Source: an uncultured Oscillospiraceae bacterium (GTDB lineage Bacteria; Bacillota; Clostridia; Oscillospirales; Oscillospiraceae). From it: 25,861 nt of DNA. The first letter of the stretch is position 1. Each line of letters begins with the position of its first letter. Below, piece by piece: positions 1 through 7,797 of the stretch. The notes beneath the pieces were generated by a model. It was not told the origin of the DNA. It saw nothing but the letters and a program-made list of their open reading frames with translations, and did no database searches. The position numbers and the translations under genes are program-made. Location: contig CAKUJA010000021.1 in the NCBI GenBank assembly GCA_934661135.1, positions 1 through 25,861 on the forward strand, written 5' to 3'.

Positions 1-31
1 GTCGCGAGTCCGAATCTCGTCTACCGCTCCA
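1..31 (+). tRNA. tRNA-Gly, 3' end only (cut by window start)
   Basis: The first 31 bases read as the T-arm (GCGAG, loop TCCGAAT, CTCGT), the 3' acceptor strand CTACCGC, discriminator T and encoded CCA. A U73 discriminator and this T-arm/acceptor combination are typical of clostridial tRNA-Gly. The anticodon lies outside the window, so the Gly assignment is by resemblance. It sits 4 bases upstream of tRNA-Cys and is probably co-transcribed with it. Confidence 0.7.
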
Positions 32-35
32 CTGC

Positions 36-110
36 GGCGCCATGGCCAAGCGGTAAGGCAAAGCTCTGCAAAAGCTTCATTCTCCAGTTCGATTCTGGAT
101 GGCGCCTCCA
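36..110 (+). tRNA. tRNA-Cys (GCA)
   Basis: A complete 75-base cloverleaf with encoded CCA. The acceptor strands GGCGCCA and TGGCGCC pair. The anticodon loop CTGCAAA carries anticodon GCA, the T-arm has the TTCGATT loop, and the discriminator is T, as expected for Cys. The D-arm is GCCAAGCGGTAAGGC. It is the last gene of a tRNA operon and is followed directly by an intrinsic terminator. Confidence 0.96.
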
Positions 111-115
111 GATGA

Positions 116-148
116 AGACTCAGACGGTCGTCTGGGTCTTTTCTTTTG
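116..148 (+). terminator. Rho-independent terminator of the tRNA operon
   Basis: AGACTCAGACG pairs with CGTCTGGGTCT (one T-G wobble) around a very short loop, followed by TTTTCTTTT. It starts 6 bases after the CCA of tRNA-Cys. Its 3' half and T-tract (131-148) recur exactly, in opposite orientation, at 25762-25779 behind the tRNA-Arg-like sequence. Confidence 0.85.
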
Positions 149-178
149 AGAGAATGAAGCGAGGCACGGCCGGCGCGT

Positions 179-209
179 AAAACGGGAGTTGAAAGACTCT
201 CGTTTTTTT
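179..209 (+). terminator. Second terminator-like hairpin, overlapping a promoter
   Basis: AAAACGGGAGT (179-189) pairs with ACTCTCGTTTT (196-206) around loop TGAAAG, and the 3' arm runs into a seven-T tract. It has the shape of an intrinsic terminator and could be a backup for the tRNA operon. The -35 box of the next gene's promoter (189-194) lies in its loop and stem edge. Confidence 0.55.
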
Positions 210-217
210 GATACAAT
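189..217 (+). promoter_or_regulatory. Sigma-A-type promoter for the secreted zinc-ribbon-like protein
   Basis: TTGAAA (189-194), a 17-base spacer and TACAAT (212-217) form a good vegetative promoter. It is 30 bases upstream of the ATG at 247, with the GAGG ribosome site at 234-237 between them. Confidence 0.7.
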
Positions 218-246
218 CAAAGAAAAATGAAACGAGGCTATATACC

Positions 247-1140
247 ATGAAAACAAAATGGGGATTCGGCGCGCTGCTGCTGCTTGCTCTGATGCTTTCC
301 ACCGCGGCGCTGGCAGAATGCCAGGGCGATCATCCCTTCGGCCCGTGGAAGACCAAGCGCAATCCGACCTGCCGATTGGAGGGCCTGGATTTCCGCTATT
401 GCCGCGAGTGTGACCACTGGGAGAAGCGATACACCAAGAAACTGCCGCACGAAGTGGAGGAATGGACGATCACCCGCGAGCCGACCTGCACGCAGGAGGG
501 ACGCAAGGAAGGCGTCTGCTCGGCCTGCAACCAGACGGTTTCCAAGAAAATCGAAATGCTTCCGCATGAATACGGCGAGATGAGCGTCGTGACCGAGCCG
601 ACCTGCACGCAAAGCGGCAAGGGCGAATCCTACTGCACGGTATGCGGACGCAGAAAGACGGAAACCCTCGCGAAGCTGGGGCACGATTGGGGCGAAATCC
701 GCGTGACGCAGGAGCCGACCTGCGCGAAGAACGGCAAGGGCGAGCAGACGTGCGCCCGCTGCGGCAAGACGCAGACGGTTTCCATCGATCATCTGGAGCA
801 TGTCTACGGCAAATACACTGTAACAAGCCAGCCGGAGGGCAAGAAGAAGGGAACTCGCGTGGCCACCTGTACGCTCTGCGGTCAGGAGCGCACCGAGCGC
901 TTCTATGACGAGGGTACGCTTTATGAGGACATGGAGCCATGCGAAGCCGTCATCACCATGCAGACCCAGCTCAAGGATTTGGGCTATTATAAGGGAAGCA
1001 TCCGTACCGGCAAATTCGGCGAAGGCACGACCCGCGCCGTTGCGAATTTCCAGAAGGCCAACGGATTGAACGCAAGCGGCGTTGCCGATCCCAAGACGCT
1101 CGAAGCGATTGAAAGCGCGTGGGAGAAGCTGGGAAAGTAA
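247..1140 (+). CDS. Secreted protein with Cys/His repeats and a C-terminal peptidoglycan-binding domain
   Basis: I do not recognise a named family for the whole protein (297 aa). The start at 247 is chosen because GAGG lies 9 bases upstream and the protein then opens with a textbook Sec signal peptide (MKTKW, a hydrophobic Leu/Ala stretch, a cut near ALA-EC at about residue 23). Residues about 35-220 hold four to five degenerate repeats of about 35-38 residues with the pattern H-x-(W/Y)-x-(E/K)...EPTC...GxxxxxC-x2-C. These resemble Cys-rich repeats found in secreted Clostridia proteins and could bind zinc or form disulfides. Residues about 235-290 are a PG_binding_1 domain (LKDLGYYKG, FGEGTTRAVANFQKANGL, DPKTLEAI). 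The protein probably sits outside the membrane and touches the wall. It is monocistronic, with its own promoter and terminator. Function unknown. Confidence 0.85.
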   Translation: MKTKWGFGALLLLALMLSTAALAECQGDHPFGPWKTKRNPTCRLEGLDFRYCRECDHWEKRYTKKLPHEVEEWTITREPTCTQEGRKEGVCSACNQTVSKKIEMLPHEYGEMSVVTEPTCTQSGKGESYCTVCGRRKTETLAKLGHDWGEIRVTQEPTCAKNGKGEQTCARCGKTQTVSIDHLEHVYGKYTVTSQPEGKKKGTRVATCTLCGQERTERFYDEGTLYEDMEPCEAVITMQTQLKDLGYYKGSIRTGKFGEGTTRAVANFQKANGLNASGVADPKTLEAIESAWEKLGK

Positions 1141-1153
1141 CAGAATCCATAAA

Positions 1154-1192
1154 GAAAAGGCGCTGACACGAAAAAATGTCAGCGTCTTTTTT
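1154..1192. terminator. Bidirectional terminator between convergent genes
   Basis: AAAAGGCGCTGACA pairs with TGTCAGCGTCTTTT around an A-rich loop. There is an A-run on the left and a T-run on the right, so it works on both strands. It lies between the + gene ending at 1140 and the - gene ending at 1206. Confidence 0.85.
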
Positions 1193-1205
1193 GCATCGTG
1201 GCTGA

Positions 1206-1685
1206 TTAAACGGGTGTTTCAATTTCCTTGCACACATCCACCCAGCCCTTGACGTTTGCAACCTGTTCCAGCTCCGAAATGGTCAGCCTGACGGCGCTGT
1301 GATCATTCCCGGCCGCCGGATAGACGGTTTCAAACCGCCGCAGGCTTTCATCCAGATAGACCTCCACATCGTCCGGCACGCCGAACGGACAGACGCCGCC
1401 CGGCGCGTGGCTGATCAGGCGCTCCACATCCTCAAAGGGAATCATTCTGGCCTTGGTGTGGAACGTATCCTTATATTTGCGATTATCGACCTTTGCTGTG
1501 CCTTCGGTGAGAATCAAAACGGCCTTGTCGCCCTGCAAAAAGGACATGGTTTTCGCAATCATGCCGGGCTGAACGCCCAGTGCCTGCGCGGCTTCGGCGA
1601 CGGTTGCGGTGGAATCGGCCAGCTCGATGATGTGATCGAGAAAGCCGCGGGCGGAAAGATAGGCTTTTGCTTTTTCGAGGGACAT
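1206..1685 (-). CDS. ybaK: YbaK/EbsC-type aminoacyl-tRNA deacylase
   Basis: 159 aa, the usual length for single-domain YbaK/EbsC proteins (tRNA_edit domain). The family removes wrongly attached amino acids in trans, typically Cys from tRNA-Pro. Visible family marks are the catalytic-type lysine in GMIAKTM (K45), the KVDNRKYK segment (65-72), the GGVCPFG loop (96-102) and the C-terminal AAGNDHSAVRLT block (124-135). The ATG at 1685 has AAAGGA about 10 bases upstream, and a promoter lies at 1724-1752. It is monocistronic and convergent with the preceding gene. Which tRNA it edits cannot be read from the sequence. The family call is firm; the exact specificity is not. Confidence 0.92.
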   Translation of the reverse strand: MSLEKAKAYLSARGFLDHIIELADSTATVAEAAQALGVQPGMIAKTMSFLQGDKAVLILTEGTAKVDNRKYKDTFHTKARMIPFEDVERLISHAPGGVCPFGVPDDVEVYLDESLRRFETVYPAAGNDHSAVRLTISELEQVANVKGWVDVCKEIETPV

Positions 1686-1723
1686 GGAGGCTGCATCCTT
1701 TCCAAATGAGAGATTTGTGTATC

Positions 1724-1752
1724 AGTATAGCAGGAAGAACGGGAAGGAGCAA
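1724..1752 (-). promoter_or_regulatory. Promoter of the ybaK-like gene
   Basis: On the minus strand, TTGCTC (1747-1752), a 17-base spacer and TATACT (1724-1729) lie about 40 bases before the start codon. The -10 box matches the consensus at 5/6 and the -35 box at 4/6. Confidence 0.6.
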
Positions 1753-1870
1753 TGTGCAAAGTGCATGGATTCGAGCGATTTGCTTGAGCAGAAAGCGTGG
1801 GAATGCGCATGAAAAATTGGATGAGCGCAGAAATGCGCAAAAAAATCTCGCGAATTTTTATAAAAAGTGC

Positions 1871-1899
1871 TTGACATGTGTCCAACTGTGGAGTATTAT
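1871..1899 (+). promoter_or_regulatory. Strong promoter of the liv-type operon
   Basis: A perfect -35 TTGACA (1871-1876), an exact 17-base spacer and -10 TATTAT (1894-1899). It gives a leader of about 70 bases before the ATG at 1976. This is one of the two best promoters in the window and fits an abundant binding protein. Confidence 0.85.
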
Positions 1900-1975
1900 C
1901 TGAAACAGAAGTATACATCTTGCATTTATCATTTGATGCAGGAATGTAAGAAAGAACGAAATGGAGGAAAATCAA

Positions 1976-3115
1976 ATGAAAAAAATGCTGATTCTGGTTC
2001 TCGCACTGGCGCTGACGCTCGGCGTTTGCACACAGGCACTGGCGGCTGACAAGTATACCATTGCTTTGATTGCGCCGTTTACGGGCGACAATGCGCAGTA
2101 TGGCGAGGCATACAAGACGGGTCTGCAGGTGCTTTGCGACGAGGTGAACGCGGACGGCGGAATCAACGGCGCGGAGCTGACGTTTGAAACCTTTGACGAT
2201 GCCTCCGATGCGGCGCAGAGCACCAATATGGCGCAGATTGTGACCAGCGACGAAAAATATATCGCGGCCATCGGCAGCTACACCAGCACGTGCGCGCTGG
2301 CCTTCGGCTCCATCTTTGACGAAGCACAGATGCCGGTCATGGTGCCCAACGCCGGCAACAGCATGATCGCGACGGATTATACCTACACCTTCCAGCGCGG
2401 CATGACCATTCCGATTGAATCTGCACTGATGGCTCGCTATGCGGTGCAGAAGCTGGATTGCAAGCGCGTGGCGTTCCTTGCGCTGAACAACGACGCGGGT
2501 CTCCAGTTTATGGAGAACGCCGTGAAGGCCATCGACAATCTGAAGGCCGAGGGCGTGGATTGCGAAGTGGTCGCCAAGGAAAGCTTCAACGAGGGCGAGG
2601 TTCGCGATTACAGCGCCATCTGCCTCAAGCTCAAGGACGCCAATCCGGATATCATCGTGGTCAACATGGGCTATGTGGAGTGCGCGGCGATTCTGACGCA
2701 GGCGCAGCAGGTTGGCCTGACGGATGTCAAGTGGCTGGGCAACCAGTCGATGTATACCACCGATTTCACCAATCTGGTCGGCGATGCGGGCAAGGGTTTC
2801 TATGTGAGCACCGGCTTCTATGCGGATAATCCTGACGAGAACATTCAGAAATTCATCGCTGAGTGCAAGGCGATCGACGGCAAGATTCCCAATGCTTATC
2901 AGCGCAACGCGTATGAGTGTGCGAGCATGATCGCCTATTGCCTGCGCAACGGCGCGACGACCCGTCAGGAGCTTTACGACGCGCTGCTGGCTATCGACTA
3001 CTGGCCGGGCAAGACGGGCGCGAATAAGTGGATCAATCGCCAGGTTGAGGAGGAATATCTGATTCTCCAGTACCAGGGCGACGGCGTGTGGAACATGCTT
3101 CAGGTGAACCAGTAA
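1976..3115 (+). CDS. livK: Branched-chain amino acid-type ABC transporter, substrate-binding protein
   Basis: 379 aa periplasmic-binding-protein-like (Peripla_BP_6/LivJ-LivK type) protein of an HAAT-family importer. ATG 1976 is preferred over 1961 because GGAGG (1963-1967) sits at ideal distance and the protein then begins with a clean signal peptide (MKKML..., cut near QALAADKY). I see no proper lipobox: the only early Cys is preceded by LGV. The mature part opens with YTIALIAPFTGDNAQYG and contains the EVNADGGINGAEL and FDDASDAAQ segments, as in Leu/Ile/Val-binding proteins. The genes for LivHMGF follow, separated only by an amidohydrolase gene, so this is their receptor. The true ligand is unknown; HAAT receptors also take amides, urea and aromatic compounds. 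A large stem-loop follows the stop codon. Confidence 0.9.
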   Translation: MKKMLILVLALALTLGVCTQALAADKYTIALIAPFTGDNAQYGEAYKTGLQVLCDEVNADGGINGAELTFETFDDASDAAQSTNMAQIVTSDEKYIAAIGSYTSTCALAFGSIFDEAQMPVMVPNAGNSMIATDYTYTFQRGMTIPIESALMARYAVQKLDCKRVAFLALNNDAGLQFMENAVKAIDNLKAEGVDCEVVAKESFNEGEVRDYSAICLKLKDANPDIIVVNMGYVECAAILTQAQQVGLTDVKWLGNQSMYTTDFTNLVGDAGKGFYVSTGFYADNPDENIQKFIAECKAIDGKIPNAYQRNAYECASMIAYCLRNGATTRQELYDALLAIDYWPGKTGANKWINRQVEEEYLILQYQGDGVWNMLQVNQ

Positions 3116-3121
3116 AGCGAA

Positions 3122-3177
3122 GTCATCATGAAATCAGGGAGGCCGGGGCTTGACTCGGCCTCCTTCCAGATGATGAC
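3122..3177 (+). other. Intercistronic stem-loop after the binding-protein gene
   Basis: An inner stem GGAGGCCG (3138-3145) with CGGCCTCC (3156-3163) is flanked by an outer stem GTCATCAT (3122-3129) with ATGATGAC (3170-3177). No T-run follows, so it is more likely an mRNA-stabilising or partial-termination structure than a full terminator. It could keep the binding-protein message more abundant than the downstream genes. Confidence 0.6.
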
Positions 3178-3232
3178 GATATGCGTACACATGCAATTTA
3201 ACAGGCGCAGAAAAGAATAGGAGCGAGCGCAT

Positions 3233-4417
3233 ATGAAAACCTTGATTCGCAATGCCAACGTATGGCAGAAGGGAAAGTTTCTGACAAAGGACGTTCTTGT
3301 GGACGGCGAAAAGATTGCGGTCGTCGGCAAGCTGCCCGAAGAAGCACAATGCGATCACGAAGTAGATGGAACGGGCAAATTCCTTTTGCCGGGCGTAATC
3401 GATTGTCACGCGCACAGCACGATGGTTTGCGGAACGAGACATATGCCCGACTTCTTCGCGTCGAGCGACGCGGAATTGACGCTGGATGGCGCGATTAACG
3501 CGGAAAAGATGGTGCGCTGCGGCATTACCACCATCCGCGACTGCGGCGGGCGGCGCTTTGAAACGCTGGCCGTGCGCGATTACATCAATAAAGGCAAGCT
3601 GATCGGCCCGAGAATGCTTTGCAGCGGCACGCCGCTCAAGGTGGTCGGCGGCCATGAGCCGGGCGCGGACTACACCGGACCTTGGGAGGCGCGCGCCCGC
3701 GTGCGCGAGTTCCTGATGCACGGCGTGGACTTCCTCAAGGTGATGGTCACGGGCGGCCTGGGCAAGGCGGGCGAGGACCCCGGCTGCGTGGAGCCAACGC
3801 AGGAGGAACTTGATGCGATTGTCTCCGAAGCGAAAAAGCATGGCAAAAAGGTGGCGTGCCACTGCCACAGCCGTCAGGGCATGGAAATGCTGGTGAAGGC
3901 GGGCGCGGATTCCGTGGAGCACAGCACGTATCTGGATGCAGAGGTGGATAAGCTGTTGATCGAAAACGGCGTGTACGTCGTGCCGACGTTCCTGCCGTAT
4001 ATGAATTACGCGCTGCTGGGTGAGCAGGAGCATCAGCTGATGGATACCGTGCTGGCCGCCCGCGCCATCGTGGATGAAAAGAAGCGCCGCTTCAAGGAAG
4101 CGTTTGATCTGGGCGTGAAGGTTGCGTTCGGCCGGGACAGCGGCGGCTTCATGATGGATCAGGGCGAATTTGTTCAGGAGATGCTCTACATGGAGGATGC
4201 GGGCATGACACCGGCGCAGATTATTCATGCGGCGACGGAGGAATCCGCCAAGCTTTGCGGCGTGTTCGGCGAGACAGGCAGCATCGACGAGGGCAAATCG
4301 GCGGACATGATCCTGCTTTCTGCTTCTCCGCTGGAAGATCTGCGGGCATTCAACACGGCGCTGCTGGGCGTTTACATGCGCGGCAGATATCTCGAAAAGC
4401 GTGAGGAGGCGGTTTAA
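3233..4417 (+). CDS. Metal-dependent amidohydrolase (imidazolonepropionase/prolidase-like branch)
   Basis: 394 aa cytosolic amidohydrolase-superfamily enzyme. Expected metal and catalytic residues are present: the HAH motif in VIDCHAHS (H59, H61), a carboxylatable lysine in FLKVMVTGG (K169), the H-rich ACHCHS strand (H210/H212), H230 in VEHSTY, and D302 in GRDSGG. The N-terminal beta-sandwich (MKTLIRNANVW, VDGEKIAVVG) and C-terminal IDEGKSADMILL fit the composite-domain type that hydrolyses cyclic amides, dipeptides or N-acyl amino acids. The exact substrate cannot be predicted. An AGGAGCGAG-like ribosome site precedes ATG 3233. Its stop codon overlaps the livH start by one base (TAATG), so it belongs to the transporter operon and probably processes the imported compound. 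Confidence 0.88.
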   Translation: MKTLIRNANVWQKGKFLTKDVLVDGEKIAVVGKLPEEAQCDHEVDGTGKFLLPGVIDCHAHSTMVCGTRHMPDFFASSDAELTLDGAINAEKMVRCGITTIRDCGGRRFETLAVRDYINKGKLIGPRMLCSGTPLKVVGGHEPGADYTGPWEARARVREFLMHGVDFLKVMVTGGLGKAGEDPGCVEPTQEELDAIVSEAKKHGKKVACHCHSRQGMEMLVKAGADSVEHSTYLDAEVDKLLIENGVYVVPTFLPYMNYALLGEQEHQLMDTVLAARAIVDEKKRRFKEAFDLGVKVAFGRDSGGFMMDQGEFVQEMLYMEDAGMTPAQIIHAATEESAKLCGVFGETGSIDEGKSADMILLSASPLEDLRAFNTALLGVYMRGRYLEKREEAV

Positions 4418-5301
4418 TGTCCAGTTTTTTGGCCTACACGGTCAACGGATTGGTGCTGGGAAGCACGTATGCGCTGACGGCCATAGGCTATTCGATGGTA
4501 TATGGCATTTTGGAACTGGTCAACTTCACGCACAGCACGATCTACATGGTCGGCGCGTATCTGTTTTATATTCTGGTTTCCATCGCCAAGCTGCCGCTCT
4601 GGCTGGGCTTCCTGCTGAGCGTTGTGCTCACGGGTCTGATCGGCGTGAGCTATGAATGGCTGACCCTTCGCCCGCTTCGTGAGCGGAAGCAGCCGAAATT
4701 CGCGATGCTCATCTGCACCATCGGCACATCCATCGTGCTGCAAAACACGTTCTTCCTGCTGATGGGCAGCGAAACCAGACAGTTTCCCACCATTTTTGAA
4801 GGCAAAAGCATCGAGATTATGGGCTTCAACATCACCATGGCGCAGGTATTTATCATCATCTCCACCATCGTGCTTTTGATTGCGTTCACCCTGTTCATCA
4901 ACAAAACGCGCATCGGCATGGCCATGCGTTCCTGCTCGCAGGACACGGAGGCAGCTGAGCTGATGGGCATCAACGTCAACCATGTCGTCTCCTTCACGTT
5001 CTTCCTTGGCTCCGCACTGGCGGCGGTCGCGGGCGTGATGGGCTGCATGTCCTATCGAAGCGTGGATGTTTCCGTCGGCGCGGCGATTGGCACAAAGACC
5101 TTTGCCTCCACGGTGTTGGGCGGTATCGGCGTCTTCTATGGCGGCGTGGTCGGCGGATTGATTATCGGCTTGACCGAAGTCTACACGGCGGCCTATATCG
5201 GGTCGAACTACCGCAACATTCCGGCTTTCATCATCCTGATTCTGGTGCTGTTCCTGCGGCCGACGGGATTGTTTGGCGCGAAGCAAGTGAAGAAGGTGTA
5301 A
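4417..5301 (+). CDS. livH: Branched-chain amino acid-type ABC transporter permease LivH
   Basis: 294 aa polytopic membrane protein, about eight hydrophobic segments, of normal LivH length. Diagnostic stretches are VNGLVLGSTYALTAIGYSMV at the N-terminus, the cytoplasmic RIGMAMRSCSQD / EAAELMGIN coupling loop that contacts the ATPases, and the C-terminal VLFLRPTGLFG. It forms the membrane channel with LivM. It starts on the ATG that overlaps the amidohydrolase stop codon (TAATG), and livM follows two bases after its stop, so translation is probably coupled. Confidence 0.95.
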   Translation: MSSFLAYTVNGLVLGSTYALTAIGYSMVYGILELVNFTHSTIYMVGAYLFYILVSIAKLPLWLGFLLSVVLTGLIGVSYEWLTLRPLRERKQPKFAMLICTIGTSIVLQNTFFLLMGSETRQFPTIFEGKSIEIMGFNITMAQVFIIISTIVLLIAFTLFINKTRIGMAMRSCSQDTEAAELMGINVNHVVSFTFFLGSALAAVAGVMGCMSYRSVDVSVGAAIGTKTFASTVLGGIGVFYGGVVGGLIIGLTEVYTAAYIGSNYRNIPAFIILILVLFLRPTGLFGAKQVKKV

Positions 5302-5303
5302 GT

Positions 5304-6287
5304 ATGCAGAAAAACAATGTGAAAAAAGCTTTTCTCGTCGTGCTGCTGGTTGCTGCGCTCTACGCCATTCCAACCTTTGTGAAAAACGCGTATGTGCTCA
5401 GAGTGTGCGTCTATGTGACGATTTACTCCATTCTGGCGTGCAGCCTGAATCTGATTTCCGGCGTGGCGGGACAGGTTTCGATGGGCCATGCGGCGTTTTA
5501 CGGCATCGGCGCGTATGCTTCCGCGCTGGTCACCATGCGGCTGGGCGTGCCGTGGCCGATTGGCGTGCTGGCGGCCGGGCTGCTGGCCGCGGCGATCGGC
5601 TTCCTGCTGGCCGTTCCCGCGCTTCGGCTTCAGGGCGGCTATCTGGTCATCTGCACCGTCGGCTTCAACGAGCTGGTTCGACTGGTGCTGCTCAACTGGG
5701 TTTCCCTCACCCGCGGTCCGATGGGCATTACAAACATTCCCCGTCCGGTGCTTTTCGGCGTGACGATCAAATCCGGCTCACAGTATCTGTATCTGTCCCT
5801 GACGATGTTCCTGATTGTGTATCTGCTGCTGAACCACATTCTCCGCTCCAAGTTTGGCCGCAATCTGCGCGCCATTAAGGAGGATGAAACGGCGGCGGAA
5901 GCGCTGGGCATCAACGTGCATAAGGAAAAAGTGCAGGCATTCAGCCTGGCGGCCGGATTGGCTGGCGTAGCGGGCTCGATGCTGGCACACTACATGGTTT
6001 ACATTTCGCCGTCGCTGTTTGTCGGCGATTTCTCGACTACGATTTTGAGCATGGTCGTGCTGGGCGGCATGGGCAGCATGCCGGGCAGCGTGATTGCGGC
6101 GACGCTGCTGACCGTGATTCCCGAAATGCTTCGCGGACTGGACAAGTACCGCATGTTCATCTATGGCCTGCTGCTGATTTTGATGATGCTGGGCAAGACG
6201 GTCAACTGGGAAACGACGAAAATCGGTCGCCTGCTGATGCGGCGCAAACCGACGCAGGATCGCGACGCGGAAAAGGAGGGAACGTAA
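5304..6287 (+). CDS. livM: Branched-chain amino acid-type ABC transporter permease LivM
   Basis: 327 aa polytopic protein, the second permease of the importer. Family marks are LNLISGVAGQVSMGHAAFYGIGAY, trimmed here to its core GQVSMGHAAFYGIGAY, a coupling loop FGRNLRAIKEDETAAEALGI, and the GGMGSMPGSVIAATLL turn. The C-terminus ends in a basic, soluble tail (LLMRRKPTQDRDAEKEGT). It starts 2 bases after livH and ends 1 base before livG, so the four genes are one translational block. Confidence 0.95.
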   Translation: MQKNNVKKAFLVVLLVAALYAIPTFVKNAYVLRVCVYVTIYSILACSLNLISGVAGQVSMGHAAFYGIGAYASALVTMRLGVPWPIGVLAAGLLAAAIGFLLAVPALRLQGGYLVICTVGFNELVRLVLLNWVSLTRGPMGITNIPRPVLFGVTIKSGSQYLYLSLTMFLIVYLLLNHILRSKFGRNLRAIKEDETAAEALGINVHKEKVQAFSLAAGLAGVAGSMLAHYMVYISPSLFVGDFSTTILSMVVLGGMGSMPGSVIAATLLTVIPEMLRGLDKYRMFIYGLLLILMMLGKTVNWETTKIGRLLMRRKPTQDRDAEKEGT

Positions 6288-6288
6288 T

Positions 6289-7071
6289 ATGGAGCTGCTG
6301 AAAGCGGATAGCCTCTGCAAATCCTTTGGCGGACTGGCCGCGGTGCAGAACGTCAGCTTCCGCGTGGATAAAGGGCAGATTGTCAGTATCATCGGGCCGA
6401 ACGGCGCGGGCAAAACTACCGTGTTTAACCTGCTGACGGGCTTTTATCCCTGCGACAGCGGCGAGGTGCTGCTCTCCGGCGAGAACGTGACAAACCTGCC
6501 CGCTTATGTCTACATTCAGAAGAAAATTGCGCGCACGTTTCAGAACCTGCGCATTTTCCCGACAATGACGGCGCTGGAAAACGTGCTGGTCGGATGTCAG
6601 TCGATGATTACGTACAGCCACCTGGATGCGATTTTCAGAACTCCAAAGATGAAAAAGCAGGAGCAGGAGGCGCTTGAAAACGCCCGGCACATGCTCCAAA
6701 TTCTCGGCATGGAACAATATGCCGATGAGAAGATCGGCAACCTACCATACGGTGTGCAGAAGAAGCTGGAAATTGCTAGAGCGCTGGTCAGCGAACCGCA
6801 GGTGCTGCTGCTGGATGAACCGGCGGCGGGCCTGAATCCGATGGAAACCGAGGAACTGGCGCAGTTTATTCATTCCCTGCCGGGCATGGGATACAGCATT
6901 CTGCTGATTGAGCACGACATGAGTCTGGTGATGAGCATTTCCGATTATGTTTACGTCATGGACTATGGCAAGCTGATCTGCGAAGGCGTGCCCGCCGTGG
7001 TTCAAAACGATCCGCATGTCATCGAAGCTTATATCGGAAAGGGAGGCGCGCAATATGCTCTTGGAGGTTGA
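6289..7071 (+). CDS. livG: Branched-chain amino acid-type ABC transporter ATPase LivG
   Basis: 260 aa ATP-binding subunit. Walker A is GPNGAGKTT (36-44), the Q-loop lies near FQNLR (85-89), the signature is the LivG-type variant LPYGVQKKLEIARAL (152-166) instead of LSGGQ, Walker B is VLLLDEP (172-178) and the switch histidine is H209. AAAAGGAGG lies upstream of the ATG. The 3' end overlaps livF by 17 bases. It works as a heterodimer with LivF to drive uptake through LivHM. Confidence 0.95.
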   Translation: MELLKADSLCKSFGGLAAVQNVSFRVDKGQIVSIIGPNGAGKTTVFNLLTGFYPCDSGEVLLSGENVTNLPAYVYIQKKIARTFQNLRIFPTMTALENVLVGCQSMITYSHLDAIFRTPKMKKQEQEALENARHMLQILGMEQYADEKIGNLPYGVQKKLEIARALVSEPQVLLLDEPAAGLNPMETEELAQFIHSLPGMGYSILLIEHDMSLVMSISDYVYVMDYGKLICEGVPAVVQNDPHVIEAYIGKGGAQYALGG

Positions 7072-7765
7072 AAAGCTCAATACATTCTATGGAAATCTGC
7101 ATGCGATCTGGGATATTTCCATCGAAGTCGGCGAGGGCGAAATTGTGGCGCTGATCGGTTCGAACGGCGCAGGAAAAAGCACGCTGCTTAAGACCCTCGC
7201 AGGCAGTGTGCCGATGCGCAGCGGCGAAATCCGCTATCAGGGCAAGACGCTTGCGCCGTCTCAAATGAAGGCCAATCATCTGGTACGGGAAGGCATTATT
7301 CTCTGCCCGGAGGGACGGCACATTTTCCCGCGCATGCCGGTTGAAGAAAACCTGCGCATCGGCGGCTATACGAGGCCCAAGGAGGAGCTGAAGCAATCCT
7401 ATGAGCGCGTGTATGAGTTGTTCCCGCGGCTCAAGGACCGCAGGCAGCAGATTGCGGGCACGCTCTCCGGCGGCGAACAGCAGATGCTGGCGATTGGCCG
7501 CTCACTGATGGGCAATCCCAAGTTATTGATGCTGGATGAGCCGTCGCTGGGCTTGTCGCCGCTGCTGACGGAAAAGATTTTCGAATTGATTCAGCAGATT
7601 CGGGATCAGGGCACCACGGTGCTGCTGGTGGAGCAGAATGCTGTGGCAGCGCTGGCCATTGCGAATAAAGCGTATGTGCTCAAAGTGGGCCACATCCGCA
7701 ACAGCGGAACGGGCAGAGAGCTTTTGCAGAGCGAGGAAATTGTGAAATCGTATCTCGGCGCTTAA
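7055..7765 (+). CDS. livF: Branched-chain amino acid-type ABC transporter ATPase LivF
   Basis: 236 aa ATPase. The start at 7055 is chosen because GGGAGG (7041-7046) is correctly spaced and the protein begins MLLEVEKLNTFYG as LivF proteins do; a longer frame from 7016 would add 13 non-conserved residues. Walker A is GSNGAGKST (35-43), the signature is LSGGEQQ (137-143) and Walker B LLMLDEPSLGLSP (157-169). The start lies inside the end of livG, which again suggests translational coupling. Confidence 0.95.
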   Translation: MLLEVEKLNTFYGNLHAIWDISIEVGEGEIVALIGSNGAGKSTLLKTLAGSVPMRSGEIRYQGKTLAPSQMKANHLVREGIILCPEGRHIFPRMPVEENLRIGGYTRPKEELKQSYERVYELFPRLKDRRQQIAGTLSGGEQQMLAIGRSLMGNPKLLMLDEPSLGLSPLLTEKIFELIQQIRDQGTTVLLVEQNAVAALAIANKAYVLKVGHIRNSGTGRELLQSEEIVKSYLGA

Positions 7766-7797
7766 ATCAACGGATATGAGCAAAGGAATGAAAGACG

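Noticed and set aside
3134..4228. Minus-strand frame of 364 codons opposite the amidohydrolase
   Set aside because: His/Ala/Arg-rich shadow without a ribosome site; the plus-strand amidohydrolase has all its catalytic residues.
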